This document shows, piece after piece, positions 35,651 to 47,041 of a DNA stretch of 64,000 bases. Position 1 is the first letter of the stretch, and each line of letters starts with the position of its first letter. The notes under the pieces are model-generated. The model saw nothing but the letters and a program-made list of their open reading frames with translations. It ran no database searches and was not told the DNA's origin. Position numbers and translations under genes: made by a program. The stretch is from Strongylocentrotus droebachiensis (taxonomy: Eukaryota; Echinodermata; Echinoidea; Camarodonta; Strongylocentrotidae), in the NCBI GenBank assembly GCA_035222895.1, contig JAVYIG010000408.1, positions 434,001 through 498,000 on the forward strand, in the 5' to 3' direction.

Positions 35651-36072
35651 GCCGGGACGACAGCACAATGATTACACAATATTATTCCAAAAAAAAAGTT
35701 ACAGTATGTTACAGATAAATAAATCAATCAACTTAATCTAACTTGTTTCATGCTAGATGACTTATTTCATAATGAATAGTAGTACGACATCTATTTATTG
35801 TGACATATTTAGAGAAAAAAGAAATTCATGATGTGGATTTGAAAGTGTGTATAGAAGGAGCATTTTGTATGTAGGACGTTAGGCTATTACACAACTGGGG
35901 GGCGGCTACAGAAGGTGCTCTTTCTCCGTATCTTGTTTTCACACGAGGGCCAGTTGAAGGAAGTTGAAGCACGCTATCTGGAGGAAGGGGTTGGATTCTA
36001 CGAGACTGGAAGGTACGTGGGGCATTCACCGTTACGGATTTTAAAGGCAAGGAGAAGAATTTTAATTTGGAT

Positions 36073-36215
36073 ACGTTTATGGCGAGCCGTTTGACCAAAA
36101 TTCAGATAAACACTGTTGATCGCCTAAAAACACTGATTATCGAGCGATAAGGCCCCCAAAAAAATTGTTTGGTTGTCCTCGATTGCTATTTTGGAGTAGG
36201 GGCGGGCGGGCGGGC

Positions 36216-36255
<40 letters not shown>

Positions 36256-37001
36256 TTCATTTTTTGTGTGTCTTTTTTTTTTTTTTTTTTTTTTTTGTAA
36301 TAATTTTTTTTCCATAAAAAAAAAAATCATTGGGATTGTCAAGCATTTAAACAAACGATGTCTATAAAACACTTTAATATGGTAAAAGACTAGTTTAATA
36401 TACAATGAATATCAAGACCAACACAGAAAGTATTTTGGGCTTTGAAATACAGCACCTTTTAAATCTCCATTGTACTACTTATAGCTACTTGCGCCCTCTA
36501 TGTAGCAAACAATGTCTAATCGGTGACCATTGGTCCCCCATTATCCTCTTTATCTTATATTAACTGAGAGCTGATTTGATGAGATAACCACCTGTCCAGT
36601 GACCTTGCAGGGTGGTCTAATCCCTCCTGTAAACTAGAACAGATGGGCTTTAAAATGAGTTAGAGAATGCTCAGAACCTGACTAGAATGAACGGCATTTT
36701 GACATAGAAAAATAATAATGGCAAGTTTAATAAATACCTAATTGTGTACTGAAAAGACCAAACTGGCAACGGGACGCATTTTGATCCTTGCAAATGCATA
36801 AAATGGTATGTTTGGCATTTAAGATTGCTCCCCCATAAAAAATTAAATAAAAAAAAAATGAATTAAAAAAAAAAAAAAAAAAAAAAAAAATACGAGCGGC
36901 CCGAAAATGACGAGCGGGCGGTCGAGGACAACCAAATGATTTTTTTTTTGGCCTAAACAGTGTTTAACTGAATTATTGGTCAAACGGCGTGCCATATACG
37001 T
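36073..37001. mobile_element. Foldback MITE with poly-T/poly-A arms, inside the LINE
   Basis: The ends ACGTTTATGGCGAGCCGTTT and AAACGGCGTGCCATATACGT are inverted repeats. The match continues through GACCAAAATTCAGATAAACA / TGTTTAACTGAATTATTGGTC and GGTTGTCCTCG / CGAGGACAACC. Long T-runs (36,220-36,295) face A-runs (36,846-36,890). The centre carries an antisense copy of the 190-bp dispersed repeat at 36,450-36,630. It interrupts a LINE coding region whose two halves are still recognisable. Confidence 0.88.
36450..36630 (-). repeat. 190-bp dispersed repeat (copy 1, antisense)
   Basis: Reverse complement matches 53,105-53,302 and 59,831-60,027: shared GATTAGACCACC, CAAGGTCACTGGACAGGTGG, ATCTCATCAAATCAGCTCTC, GGGGGACCAATGGTCACCGA and GCAAGTAGCTATAAGTAGTAC. 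Nested in the foldback's centre. Class unknown. Confidence 0.7.
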
Positions 37002-37500
37002 TAGATTACTGGCACCCAGTGGACATTGCGGAGGATCGGAGTATTATGATCGTTAGGTCTTGAGCGGGTAACTAGACGAGCGGCGGCATTTTGGATACGC
37101 TGAAGAGGGACAAGGTGGGAAGGTGGCAAATTAACAAGGAAGCCATTACAATAGTCTAAATGGGAAGTGACAAATGCATGTATCAGTCGTTCTGTAGTCG
37201 GTTTATCTAGAATTTTTCTAATTTTACCAATTCTGTGGATACCATAAGATGCAGCTTTACAAACTTTCCTTATGTGAGCCTTCATATTGAGAGCAGTGCC
37301 CATGGTAACACCCACGTTTTTGGCCGATTCAGAGGTACACAATTTCGTGTCATCCAAGACAAAATCTGGCAAGGGCAAGGGTTTACGAAACTGAGATGTA
37401 ATGTGAAGTAATTCCGATTTGTCACTATAAAGTTTAAGCTAGATTTTCTGTGCCCAACATTTCACATTACTAACACATTCTTAAAGATTTTGTTAAGCTA

Positions 37501-38450
37501 ACCAACAGGTGACGGGGCTCAAGGATAAGTAGGGTGACTTAGACTGCATCGTTGTCATTCTCATCATTATTATTATTAATAAGATCATTGTTATCATTAT
37601 CATTATTATTATTAATATCATTATCATTATTATTGTTATTTTAGTTGGGGAAGAATGACTCACATGGGCACTTAAGTAAAGGAATATTTACGGGGGCATG
37701 AGCCAGTTGTACCCACACCAACCCCCCCCCCCCCCCACCCTCTCCCCATCATATCAGCCACTGAAAGAAGTGATGTCAATTTTTGTATCAATAATCTTTT
37801 TTTTTAATAATAATTACTTTCAGTGATGGATCGAACAGGGTCTACAAGGGACGTTATGCCCTTTAATAGTTGTTTATACTTTGGTACACTTCAATCATTG
37901 TAAAGATATCATACACTTTGATACTGACTGTTTTATCATATCATATTTAGTCATTATATGTGTTTGATTTTTTTTTTGTTTTATATAAATTTCAGCCGCA
38001 ATGCTGTTTTCAGCAAGTCCGTATACAAACGACGACAATATATGTTTATTTTTTAATCATAAAATGAACTGGGCTTTCCGGTTCTGATATTGGATTGAAA
38101 ACCCGGACCCGTCGCACCTTCCTCCACCACACCACCATGACCATCTCAAACATTGGAGATAAGATTTTTAACGCCATCCTGAAAACCCAATGTTGACGTT
38201 TAGGAACGTTTCGCACTGCCATTCATATCAATTCATCGGGAAATCAAGACGGAGTGTCTGTGGAAAAATAAGACGTATCAATTGATTTAAGGTGACCAGG
38301 TAACTAACGAAAATTAACAAATCGCTCATTCTGGCAACTACGCAGGCCCCAGCTCTTGCACTAATAGGAATACAACACTAAATAAACAAACACTGCAATG
38401 TCCATTTCATCCATGGACATTGGTTTCTTTCCTTTATTGGCGACAACCTG
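37501..38450. other. Non-genic stretch
   Basis: ATT/ATC microsatellite-like sequence at 37,558-37,640, a poly-C run near 37,722-37,736 and T-runs. I see no gene. Confidence 0.6.
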
Positions 38451-38599
38451 GGGGCCTGTTTCATAAAATTTGATATCAATAACAAGTTACAAGCTACTGT
38501 TATAAGCTAATGAAATCATTGCATCTGATTGGCTGAGAGCAAATTTGTCATAGAAATTTAGCAGTTGTTTAAGATAACAAGTTTTATAAAACGGGCCCC
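38451..38599. mobile_element. MITE, GGGGCCTGTTTCATAAAA family
   Basis: GGGGCCTGTTTCATAAAATT and GTTTTATAAAACGGGCCCC are clear inverted ends. The interior AACAAGTTACAAGCTACTG and ATCTGATTGGCTGAGAGCAA is shared in pattern with the copies at 7,620 and 14,548. Cleanest of the three. Confidence 0.85.
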
Positions 38600-38785
38600 A
38601 GGTGCTTGAATGGATGAGAGTCGTGCAGAAGAAATTTCTCTGGTTGAAACATGAACATTTTGTATTTATAGCGCTGCCTTTCCATCTTTTCTCCCCATCA
38701 GTTTCAACCTGTCTCCCCCCACCCCCCCCCCCCCGTCACCCTTCCCTCTGTCCATTTCTCTCTCTCTCTCTCTCTGTCATTAGAG

Positions 38786-39072
38786 GGACATTTGGAGTGA
38801 ACAAATGTTCATTAAGTAGACATTGTTATTAGGATGACAATTTGTTGTCCTCTTAACGTTTTTTACGTTTTATTTCTCATAAAAGGCCCATTTTGTTTTA
38901 TAGATCTCTCTCTATATATGTAATTTTACTAAAGGCGTCATTGGTGGGACACTTGGAGTGAAAAAATGAGTCATCAAGTAGACATTAGGTTTAGGGTTTA
39001 GGGTTAGAGTTAGGTTTAGGGTTAGGTTTTAGGGTTAGGGTTAGGATTTTTATGATGTCCACTTAATGTACC
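38786..39072. repeat. Repeat carrying interstitial TTAGGG-like units
   Basis: GGGACATTTGGAGTGAAC...TAAGTAGACATT at 38,786 recurs at 38,946 (GGGACACTTGGAGTG...CAAGTAGACATT). This is followed at 38,988-39,045 by about nine degenerate TTAGGG/TTTAGGG units, then ATGTCCACTTAATGTACC, an inverted echo of the flank. The telomere-like run therefore sits inside a repeat element, not at a chromosome end. Confidence 0.8.
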
Positions 39073-40199
39073 ATGTAGGTCTTTATCTATCCATGTATCT
39101 ATCTTTTATCTCTTTCCATCTATATCATGATCATCTTTCACGTCTTTCTCTTCTTTAATTTAAATTCTCTTTTTTCCCCTTTTTCCTTCCTTCTCCTTCT
39201 CTTTTCTTACTGTGCTTAACCAAAATATGATTTGGTAATGATGATGATTAGTGTTAAAGAGTATGGTTAGGTTCAGGGGTTTTCTTCAATTATGTTGTTG
39301 TTTTTATTTATCTGTTTGTGTTCTGGTTCATGGCTTTGTTTTATTTTTATTTTTTGCTTTTGTATTTTCAACGAAAGTCTTTGAATTCGCCATCATTCTT
39401 TGTTTGCCTTCTAAATCATTATTAAGTACACGTATAAGGAACTCAGCAATTCATTTTGTTCCATATAACTTCAACTTGTAATCATATTGTATGATCTAGG
39501 CCTACTAGGTCGTTGTGGAAAGCAGTTTTGTGACTGACAATGCTATCCTGTAAAAGTAAAACTACCATTAAATAAATAAATGAATAAATAAAATTAAAAA
39601 TATACGAACAAAATAAAAATGAATAGTACAAACACTGCGTTGAATTACTGGCGCAATGTCCCAATCTCCTTGCATAATTATGCTTGATAAGGGCGGAAAA
39701 TAGTGCAATAAAAAAACGCCTCGTGCATAATGTGAAGGGTTTTCTTCAGCTTTAAGTCCTTTCTCTCATTACCCAATTTTGATAAGATTCACTTTTCATA
39801 AAAAATCACAAATTAATGTTCACATATACGAGTGAGAGAGAGAGAGAGAAAGAAAAACAACTGCAAGTTATATGTTGATGTGAAAATGTATTTGTAAATT
39901 TGTAAGAAATAAAAAAATTCATTTGCATTGTAATTTTTCAATGAGAGGAAAGAATGTTTTAATTCATCACTCCCCCCCCCCCAAAAAAAAAGAAGATAAT
40001 AATAATAATAGTAATAATAATAACGATAATAGATAAATAGATAAATAGATAAATAAATAAATACATGAATAAATACAAAGAAAACTCGGTGGCTCACGTA
40101 TCTCAGACAGGTTGCGATGGGGGTAGACAGGGGGATAAGAGCCAGGACGAAGTGGTAGAAACCAGACGATGACATAATGACCTGTTCAGTCGAAAGAAA
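39073..40199. other. Non-genic stretch with short microsatellites
   Basis: Contains AATAAATA repeats (39,570-39,590), (AG)n at 39,833-39,850, (TAA)n at 39,994-40,025 and (ATAAATAG)n at 40,028-40,065. No coding exon seen. Confidence 0.6.
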
Positions 40200-40660
40200 A
40201 ATAGTACGTAACTCGTATAGAGAAACGTCATTTAAATAATATTGACGAGGTCACTGTTGACATGACAGCTGGGCAATCATTGGTGCGCGCTCACGAGTAG
40301 CCCCGCCCAGTTATACGATTAGTGTACGATACGACGTTTAGACGAGAGCGGATCCCCGATTCTTAACCGAGTTTTGGTTCAAAACGATGCTCACACCGGC
40401 GTTTCATTATACGGCGTTTCTGTATACGGCGTTCAGACTAAGTAAATGACTATCGTATATAGCTATACGGGACTCGTAGGGGTCAGGTGAACGCTGGTGA
40501 GTGTTGGTATAGCCTGAACGCGGGGTTAGGCTCGCCTAGAGGCCAGGAAGGGTCACGTGATCATGTTTCATCTTGATGTGGCTTGCCAGACTGTGACAGA
40601 TACTCGAGTAAAGACTCTTAGCCACAAACTTGACACCGTGGCAAGGTTAGAAAGAGCCGT
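40200..40660. promoter_or_regulatory. CpG-richer segment with CCAAT, GC-box and E-box motifs
   Basis: Composition changes from AT-rich to CpG-bearing. ATTGG (reverse CCAAT) lies at about 40,278, CCCCGCCC at about 40,300 and GTCACGTGATCATG at about 40,552; there are two variants of ATACGGCGTTT near 40,420. This is compatible with a promoter or enhancer, but no first exon is recognised on either side. Motif matches of this length also occur by chance. Confidence 0.25.
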
Positions 40661-40756
40661 TTCTCTTTCAACACTCAAGTACCCACTTAACACCACATAA
40701 TATGCTCCCGGCCAAAACGAGTCATACCCTACTCTAATTTGTTTGGCTTCTCATCT

Positions 40757-41210
40757 CATATCTTTTTTTTTCTTCTTCTTATCTTCTTTGATTTTCTCTT
40801 TTCTGCTTTCCTTTTCTTTTTTTCTTTTTTTTTCTCTTTTCTCTACTTATCTTTTCTCTCTTCGTTATCTTCTTTTCTGTTTTTCTCTCTCTCTCTTGTT
40901 CTCTACTTCTCTCTTCTTTTCTCTTCGTTATTTTATCTTTGTTCACTGTCTTCTTTTAATGATTTCTGTAGTTTCTTTTCTTTCTCTCCCTATTCTCTTT
41001 TTTTTTTCTTTTCTCTCTTCGTTACTCTTAGTTACTATTTTCTTTACTTTCTTGTTATCCCTTCTCTTCTTTCTTTCCTCTGTACTTCTTTTCTCTTCTC
41101 TTTTCTTCCCTTGCTATTTTCTCTTTCCGTTCATTCTTACCCTTTACCCTATTTTCATTTAACATTTTCTTTCTTGTCTTTCTTTCTCTTATTCCTTCTC
41201 TGTTCTGATG
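40757..41210 (+). repeat. Long pyrimidine (C/T) tract
   Basis: About 450 bases of nearly uninterrupted T/C on the + strand, in irregular TTCTCTT words rather than a fixed unit. Open frames of 139 and 197 codons across it (Phe/Ser/Leu only) are compositional. Confidence 0.85.
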
Positions 41211-41460
41211 CTTATAATCTTCTCCGTATTTATACAATTTGTTCCGTCTTCTCTCTCTTCTCCCCTACCAACTATTATTTGCTCCACACCAATCACCAAA
41301 CTTTGTTATCGTCTAATACCATTTTTTCATAATAAATATGATTATTACTTTGCTCCCGAGTTCCCCTTTCCCCTATCTGCTCTCCGTTGATTCCTTACAG
41401 GCACACGTCCATCCAACGTTAATATTTTAAATACAAGTATAAATCCTTTCAAATTCCCTT

Positions 41461-41462
<2 letters not shown>

Positions 41463-41500
<38 letters not shown>

Positions 41501-41634
41501 ATAGTGATCCATTGTTTCCTCCATGTGTCGTGTTCAACCTATTTCAGTATTTCATTCTGACTAACGCTATTTTGTCATTGTATCATGCCGTTAAATAGCT
41601 CCTTATTTATGTTGTCATTGTGTTTATGTGCTTT

Positions 41635-41677
<43 letters not shown>

Positions 41678-41860
41678 TCTCTCCTCTCCCTCTCCTTTTC
41701 TCTCCCTCTCCTTCCCTCCTCTCTCTCTCTTTCTCTCTCTCCTTTCTTCTTCTCTCCTGTTCACGCTTTCTCTCTCTTTCTCTCCCTCCCCCTCCCACTT
41801 CCTCCCCCTCTCTCTCCTTCCCCCTCTCACTTCATCTATCTCTCTATCTCTTTTGTTCAC
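41463..41860 (+). repeat. (CT)n and C/T-rich microsatellites
   Basis: Pure CT runs at 41,463-41,498 and 41,638-41,673 are followed by about 190 bases of imperfect CTCTC/CCCTCT. Overlapping Ser/Leu/Pro and Arg/Glu open frames on both strands are artefacts. Confidence 0.9.
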
Positions 41861-43386
41861 TCTTTTCCCACCTGTTCTCTCTTTACCTCTGCTGTCGTTA
41901 TGAATGTCTATAATCATTTGTCATTGTACTAGATCCTCAGTCTTAAAGCTTTAGCGCTTCTCTTTCGACGTATGTGGGCCCGCGATTCCTCCATCCTAAA
42001 TCTCTTCCTCCCTTTCTCTCCCCCTTCAATCGTGTCGTGTTTTTACATGTAAGAGTGGTGTCTTCGAGCGGTTCCCTCGAGTGCAACAACTCATACAATC
42101 CCTCCAAAACAACGTTCCCACTGCCTCCTAAATCTGATATTTCCTCCCATACTTTGTTGTTCTCCTTCAAATTGCAATGCAGACGTTACTACGCGCGACT
42201 TACCATGACTTTGTGTACCGCAAACCAAGGGTTTTTTTTAATAATCGATGGCGTCACGACTAACCGCTGGTCTTCGAAGCGTGCTCTAGCTAAGCAACCA
42301 CAAGAAACATGAAACAAACATCTTCTCAACATTCTTACGAATGGGGAGAAAGTGATATACAATTTTATTGCATACAGAAATCCGAGATATTCACGATGGA
42401 CCGTGAAGGTCCGTCTAACCGTAACAATGCGGACGGCAAAGATGGCAAGACGTTGACTGGGCACGTGTTGGCAATTAAGCATTTGATTTGGTTCTTTGAC
42501 GACACATTTTATGATAATCATTAAAATGATATCAATAAGAGAAGCCAACTGGAAAGGATAGAAAATGCATTTTTCATGTTTCAATTGTTTCAAGGGCATA
42601 TACTCAACGAATTTCTTTTAATTGAGGTATAGTAAGATCAGAATGGGGTCGAAGTTACCTATCCCATGACACATTTACCTTATATGATAATAATTATCGA
42701 TTTCTCAAATATAATTCAAATATTAACGAAGATTATTTCAAACTTCTCTCAATTTCTCCCGCTTGCATATCGGACTCGTATCAAAGAATCAAGGCATTTC
42801 AATAGTTTACATGAACAATAACTTCCACCCGATGTCCGCATCCATTATATACATTCTTCAGCGCCCAGATAGTCAAAACACAGGACGCCACGGGTCGAGG
42901 CAAGAAAAAAGGGGACACGACTCCGTGTGGACGTGCTCTGTCAAGACGAGATGTTACAGGCCATGTCCTTAGCGATCAAAGTGGGAAACCCAACTCCAAC
43001 AGACAATTTGAAAACATTCCTTGCTTCCAGTAACGTCGCGATTGATTTTATAAGCCTCGTAAAGTTGGAGATACAAAATGCTCAAAAGCGTTCGTTGGTC
43101 TCCTCACCTTGATATAAGTACCGCACTGAAGTGACCCCAATATCAGCTGACAGTCTTCGTAGAATTTTTGGCGCACAATTTTTAATATATTATTCGGTTA
43201 TATTCGCCGCAGACAACAAACTCAAGAGAGCATGAGAAAGCGGTGCAATGTCTTGAGAAGAATAAAAAAAAATGATGGCATGTAAAATCAGATGTTCAGT
43301 CTCTTTCCATTCTTATTTGTTTCGATTTCAGTCCCGAAACGGCTTGGGGAGCAATGAATTTTTTTTAAAGGTTTGCAGAGGGGGAA
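41861..43386. other. Non-genic stretch
   Basis: Mixed composition. Several 60-136 codon frames exist on both strands, but none has a recognisable domain or consistent splice sites. I see no repeat boundaries. Confidence 0.5.
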
Positions 43387-43515
43387 TGAGAGAGAGGGAG
43401 AGAGATAGAGAGGAGAGAGGGGGAAAAGAGAGAGAGAGAGAGAAGAAGGAACAGCGAGAGAGGGAGAAGGAACAGAGAGAGGAGGAGGAGGAGGGAGAGA
43501 AAGATATAGGGAGAA
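43387..43515 (+). repeat. (GA)n / AGAGGG purine tract
   Basis: About 130 bases of purine with GAGAGA and GGAGGAGG units. Opposite strand polarity to the CT tracts at 41.5 kb. Confidence 0.9.
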
Positions 43516-43873
43516 AAGAGAGCTTTTTATTAAAAGGGTTTTTTATTCCGAAAATGAAGAATACTCTGTATCGTTTACCTGGTTTGTCGAACTACGAAAC
43601 TTCGATTTATGAAGTTATGAACCCTTATTATTTTCCGTCAGAGTATTGCATCAAATATTCGGAATTATGAACCCCCTGGTATGGAAAATTGTGTTTTTAG
43701 ATTATCTGAACCTTCAGATAAACTAGTAACCCCCGTATATATACGTCAATTTCGGCTTGAATGATAGGTTAATATCTAGTGTAGATAACCGGACAATCAA
43801 TCGATTTGAATAGACAGTATACAGAAGTTAGGGGTAAACTTCCCATGAGTGGTTTTTCGGATGGGGGAGGGGG

Positions 43874-44371
43874 TTGATGATGATGATGATGTCCATGATG
43901 ATGACCATGATGATGATGATGATGGTAATTATGATGATTATAATGATGATGATGATGATGATGATGATGATAATGATGATATTAATGATGATGATGATGG
44001 TAATGATGATGATTATAATGATGATGATGATAATGATGATGATAATGATGATATTAATGATGATGATGATGGTAATGGTGATGATGATGATGATGATAAT
44101 GATAATGATGATGATGATAATGATGATGATGATGATGATGATAATGATGATGATGATGATAATGATGATGATAATGATGATAATGATGATGATGATGACG
44201 ATGATAATAATGATGATGATGATAATGATGATGTGATGATGATGATTATAATGACGATGATGATAAGGATGACGATAATGGAGCTGATGGTGATGATGAT
44301 GATGATGATAATGATGATGATGATGATGTTGATGATGATAATGACGATGATGATAAGGATGACGATAATGG

Positions 44372-44403
<32 letters not shown>

Positions 44404-44440
44404 ATGATGATAATGACGACGACGATGATGATAACATCAT
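43874..44440 (+). repeat. (GAT)n microsatellite, about 570 bp
   Basis: Imperfect GAT/AAT/GAC triplets. A compound unit of roughly 90 bases (ATAAGGATGACGATAATGGAGCT...) occurs twice near 44,262 and 44,354. The 198-codon Asp/Asn-rich and 120-codon Met/Ile-rich frames are products of the triplet repeat and lack any flanking domain. Confidence 0.95.
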
Positions 44441-46586
44441 CGTGATGATCATTATCTTGATGGCGGTGACGCTTACTTTAATCAAAAAAGTTAAAAGAAA
44501 ACGAATTTAAGAGTATATGAACAAGGTCTCCATCTAAAGGTTTCCAAGTGTTGGTATGTAGCGGCATTCCAGCATGAATCTACGTTTGTCCTATGTGAAC
44601 CCTCCGTCCCGAAAACTCGGCCATTTCAGATAGCTTATGAGGAGCTTGTAACAGAGATGCTTGGATATCATGACAAGGCTGAAAATAAAATCCAGTCTCA
44701 AACAATGGTGTCGAGACTAAACTAGGTCAAGAAAAAAAGGATGTTGGAGGTTGGAAATCGTGTGTCAGCGGTGAGAAGGGCGAGACCCCCCCCCCCCCCC
44801 CCCCGAACACACACACACACACACACACCTTTCTTCTGTATCGACACTAGTTGCGAAAACAAATTAATATTTTCAAAAAGATTACTTTATCTGTTGTTTT
44901 TTTTCATTTTAAAGTCATCCATTCAGTTTCGAAAAGAAACAAAAATTAATCTTTGCACTATTTTTTTCAATTTCTTTAAATAGATTGATTTTATCAAGAA
45001 AAATATTATATTAATTCCCATGTTTTGTTTTGAAAAGTCAAAGAGCTATATAAAAGGTCATTTAGAAATGTCAATGACGTATATAAACTAAGTTCAAATG
45101 TTTTAAAACGATCCCCTTGAGAGGCGATTTCCTACAGCACACTTATATGGTTTCCAAAAGAAAGATGTAACAGGAAAATATGATATTAATTCCCATGTTT
45201 TGTTTCTAAAAGTCAAAGAGCTAAATATATAAAAGGTCATTTAGAAATGTTTGTGGATATATTATACTTGGGTGTGTTTAAAAAAAAATTCCACCCAAAT
45301 CGTAAATTGAACTCGTTTCGTACGAAGTCAAATTACCTGTTAGAAAAAAGATGCTGTATATATACTCTTTCTCTATTAGACGAAAGCTCATGAATTTCGA
45401 ATGGGGTGGGAGGAAAAAGAGAATTCTAGGGCAAAACATCCGAATAGAGATTGGTGGGGGTAAGAGAGAAAGATATAGAGAGAGAGAGGTTAAGAGAGAG
45501 GGAGAGAGAGAGGGGTAGTCACGGACATATTAAAGATACTGTGTGGCAAACAGGTTAACATTCTGGTATAGAAAAAAATATTTGTTATCACGTGTGAAAT
45601 TATTATAGAGGATGGAAAGGTTCAACTTTATTAGTAAGTGTTCTTACTGATAAAGTTGAATCTTTTCAACCTCTATAGATATCTACATTTGCTCCCACAG
45701 TTGAGCACTGTCAGAAATTGCAGTTTTACTTAACTTGCTTATATATATTATATGTATTTTACTTTGTTTCCTTATTTCCCGAGGTAATTTATTCGACAAT
45801 TCTACAATTCAGCAACATTGACATCAACAGCTGCATTAAAATGAATTATAGCCTATAATGATTATAAACACATTCAACAACAACGATAACGTTATGAGGA
45901 AGATGATGATATATAAATATATCTATATTTGTACATAATATATTTATTTGTATATATATTATTTGTATCTATATGTATGAATAAATAAATATATATATGT
46001 ATGTAGATATACATAATATAAAAATATATATACTATTTATGTCCAGCCGGCCAGGAAACAACGCAAGTCCTCCATTTTCACCGGACATCCGCGTCCAGAC
46101 CTATAGCTATAGAGCAGGGCAATATACACTGTCCAAGTGCTGAACTGCGCTCCTCCCGTGCAAATTAATATTGTCACGACACCGTTCACTGGTAAGACAA
46201 GTAGGCCATTGACATGCTTTCCTGGAACGGTTCAGTTCTATGCGATGGAATCCTGTACCATCGGATATACAGCTTTTGAACTTGTGCTCAACTCAGTCGA
46301 AATATATAGAATGTACGTCACTCGGCAGCTTATAAGGGAAAATTATATCCCGATTCTCTTCAATTTGGAATGAATTCATCATTTCGAGAAATAATTATGA
46401 TAATGATGATACTTTTATAGAGCACGAGAGAGCAATATTACCTGTGAAGTACTGTTGATAAAAATTGCCCAAATTATCCACAGTAACTGTGAATTCGAGC
46501 GCAAAGGCTTTCGAGAGATTAATCTAAGTATAATATCCCATGAACGCCATTGTCATGTTCGCACATTTCAGAATGACACGTCCATT
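44441..46586. other. Non-genic stretch with tandem-like fragments
   Basis: AAATATTATATTAATTCCCA (45,001) is repeated as GATATTAATTCCCATGTTTT (45,182), each followed by AAAAGTCAAAGAGCTA and AAAAGGTCATTTAGAAATGT. This is a diverged direct repeat of about 180 bp spacing. TA-rich microsatellites occupy 45,908-46,035. No gene recognised. Confidence 0.6.
45617..45660. repeat. Inverted repeat / hairpin
   Basis: GGTTCAACTTTATTAGTAAG pairs with CTTACTGATAAAGTTGAATC, separated by four bases. About 20 bp with one or two mismatches. Could be a miniature element or transcript hairpin. Confidence 0.7.
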
Positions 46587-47041
46587 CAGAAGCGGATCTA
46601 GAGGGGGGGTTGGGGGGGTTGCAACCCCCCCCCCCCCCCCTTGGGCGGCCCCCCCCCCCCCCCCAAAAAAAAAGGGGAAAAAAGAAAAAAAGAAAGAAAA
46701 AAAGAAAGAAAAAAGAACGCACGCTGGAGAGAAACCCTTTCAAGTGCAAATATTGTGAGAAGATATTCAACTCATCTGGTAACTTAACCAAACACATGAT
46801 AACTCTGGATATAACTATGTATTAAACTGTTACTTGATTTAAAAAGACGTTATCATGCACTGCTTTTTATGGTCTCCATTGTGTTAATAGATGCCAGGAA
46901 AACATCACTTACGGGGTTCAAATAAACACCCCCAAAAAAATCGGCTCGCCGCTTCGCGGCTCGTGGACGATGCTCCGCATCGTCATTATTTTGGTCAAAC
47001 CCCCCCCCCCCCCTTAGCAAAAAGCTAGATCCGCCCCTGCC
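46587..47041. mobile_element. Inverted-repeat element with G/C-run ends, carrying a zinc-finger scrap
   Basis: It starts GCGGATCTAGAGGGGGGG and ends AAAAAGCTAGATCCGC, an inverted pair, with long C-runs inside each end. The right part holds TCGGCTCGCCGCTTCGCGGC and GACGATGCTCCGCATCGTC, two small hairpins. Between the ends is a GAAA-rich tract and a C2H2 zinc-finger fragment (46,716-46,800). Confidence 0.75.
46716..46800 (+). pseudogene. C2H2 zinc-finger fragment with a frame break
   Basis: One frame reads RTHAGEKPF, the classic TGEKP-type linker; the next reads FKCKYCEKIFNSSGNLTKHM, a C-X2-C-X12-H finger whose second His is lost (ITL instead of ..H). A one-base shift between linker and finger breaks the coding sequence. 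There is no second finger or further exon. It is probably a processed or captured fragment, not a gene. Confidence 0.75.

Larger units (their letters stand above)
35826..37500 (-). mobile_element. CR1/L2-like LINE fragment split by a foldback MITE
   Basis: The - strand protein from 37,378: VLDDTKLCTSESAKNVGVTM, HIRKVCKAASYGIHRIGKI, LDKPTTERLIHAFVTSHLDY, LQRIQNAAARLVTRSR, LRNVHWVPV. It is broken at 37,001 by the MITE and resumes near 36,072 with TGPRVKTRYGERAPSVAAP and NAPSIHTFKS, the usual C-terminus. The family matches 12,110-13,130 (shared AHIRKVCK, LDKPTTERLI). The RT core is lost. Sequence at 37,380-37,500 continues the element. Confidence 0.9.

Noticed and set aside
38988..39045. True telomere or chromosome end
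   Set aside because: Units are degenerate, only about 60 bases, and flanked on both sides by ordinary sequence and an element-like repeat.
40739..41332. 197- and 139-codon Phe/Leu/Ser open frames, apparently membrane-like
   Set aside because: They are produced by the pyrimidine tract, overlap in two frames, and have no coding signature.
43849..44445. 198-codon Asp/Asn-rich open frame
   Set aside because: It is read entirely from the (GAT)n microsatellite; other frames give Met/Ile and Ser repeats over the same bases.
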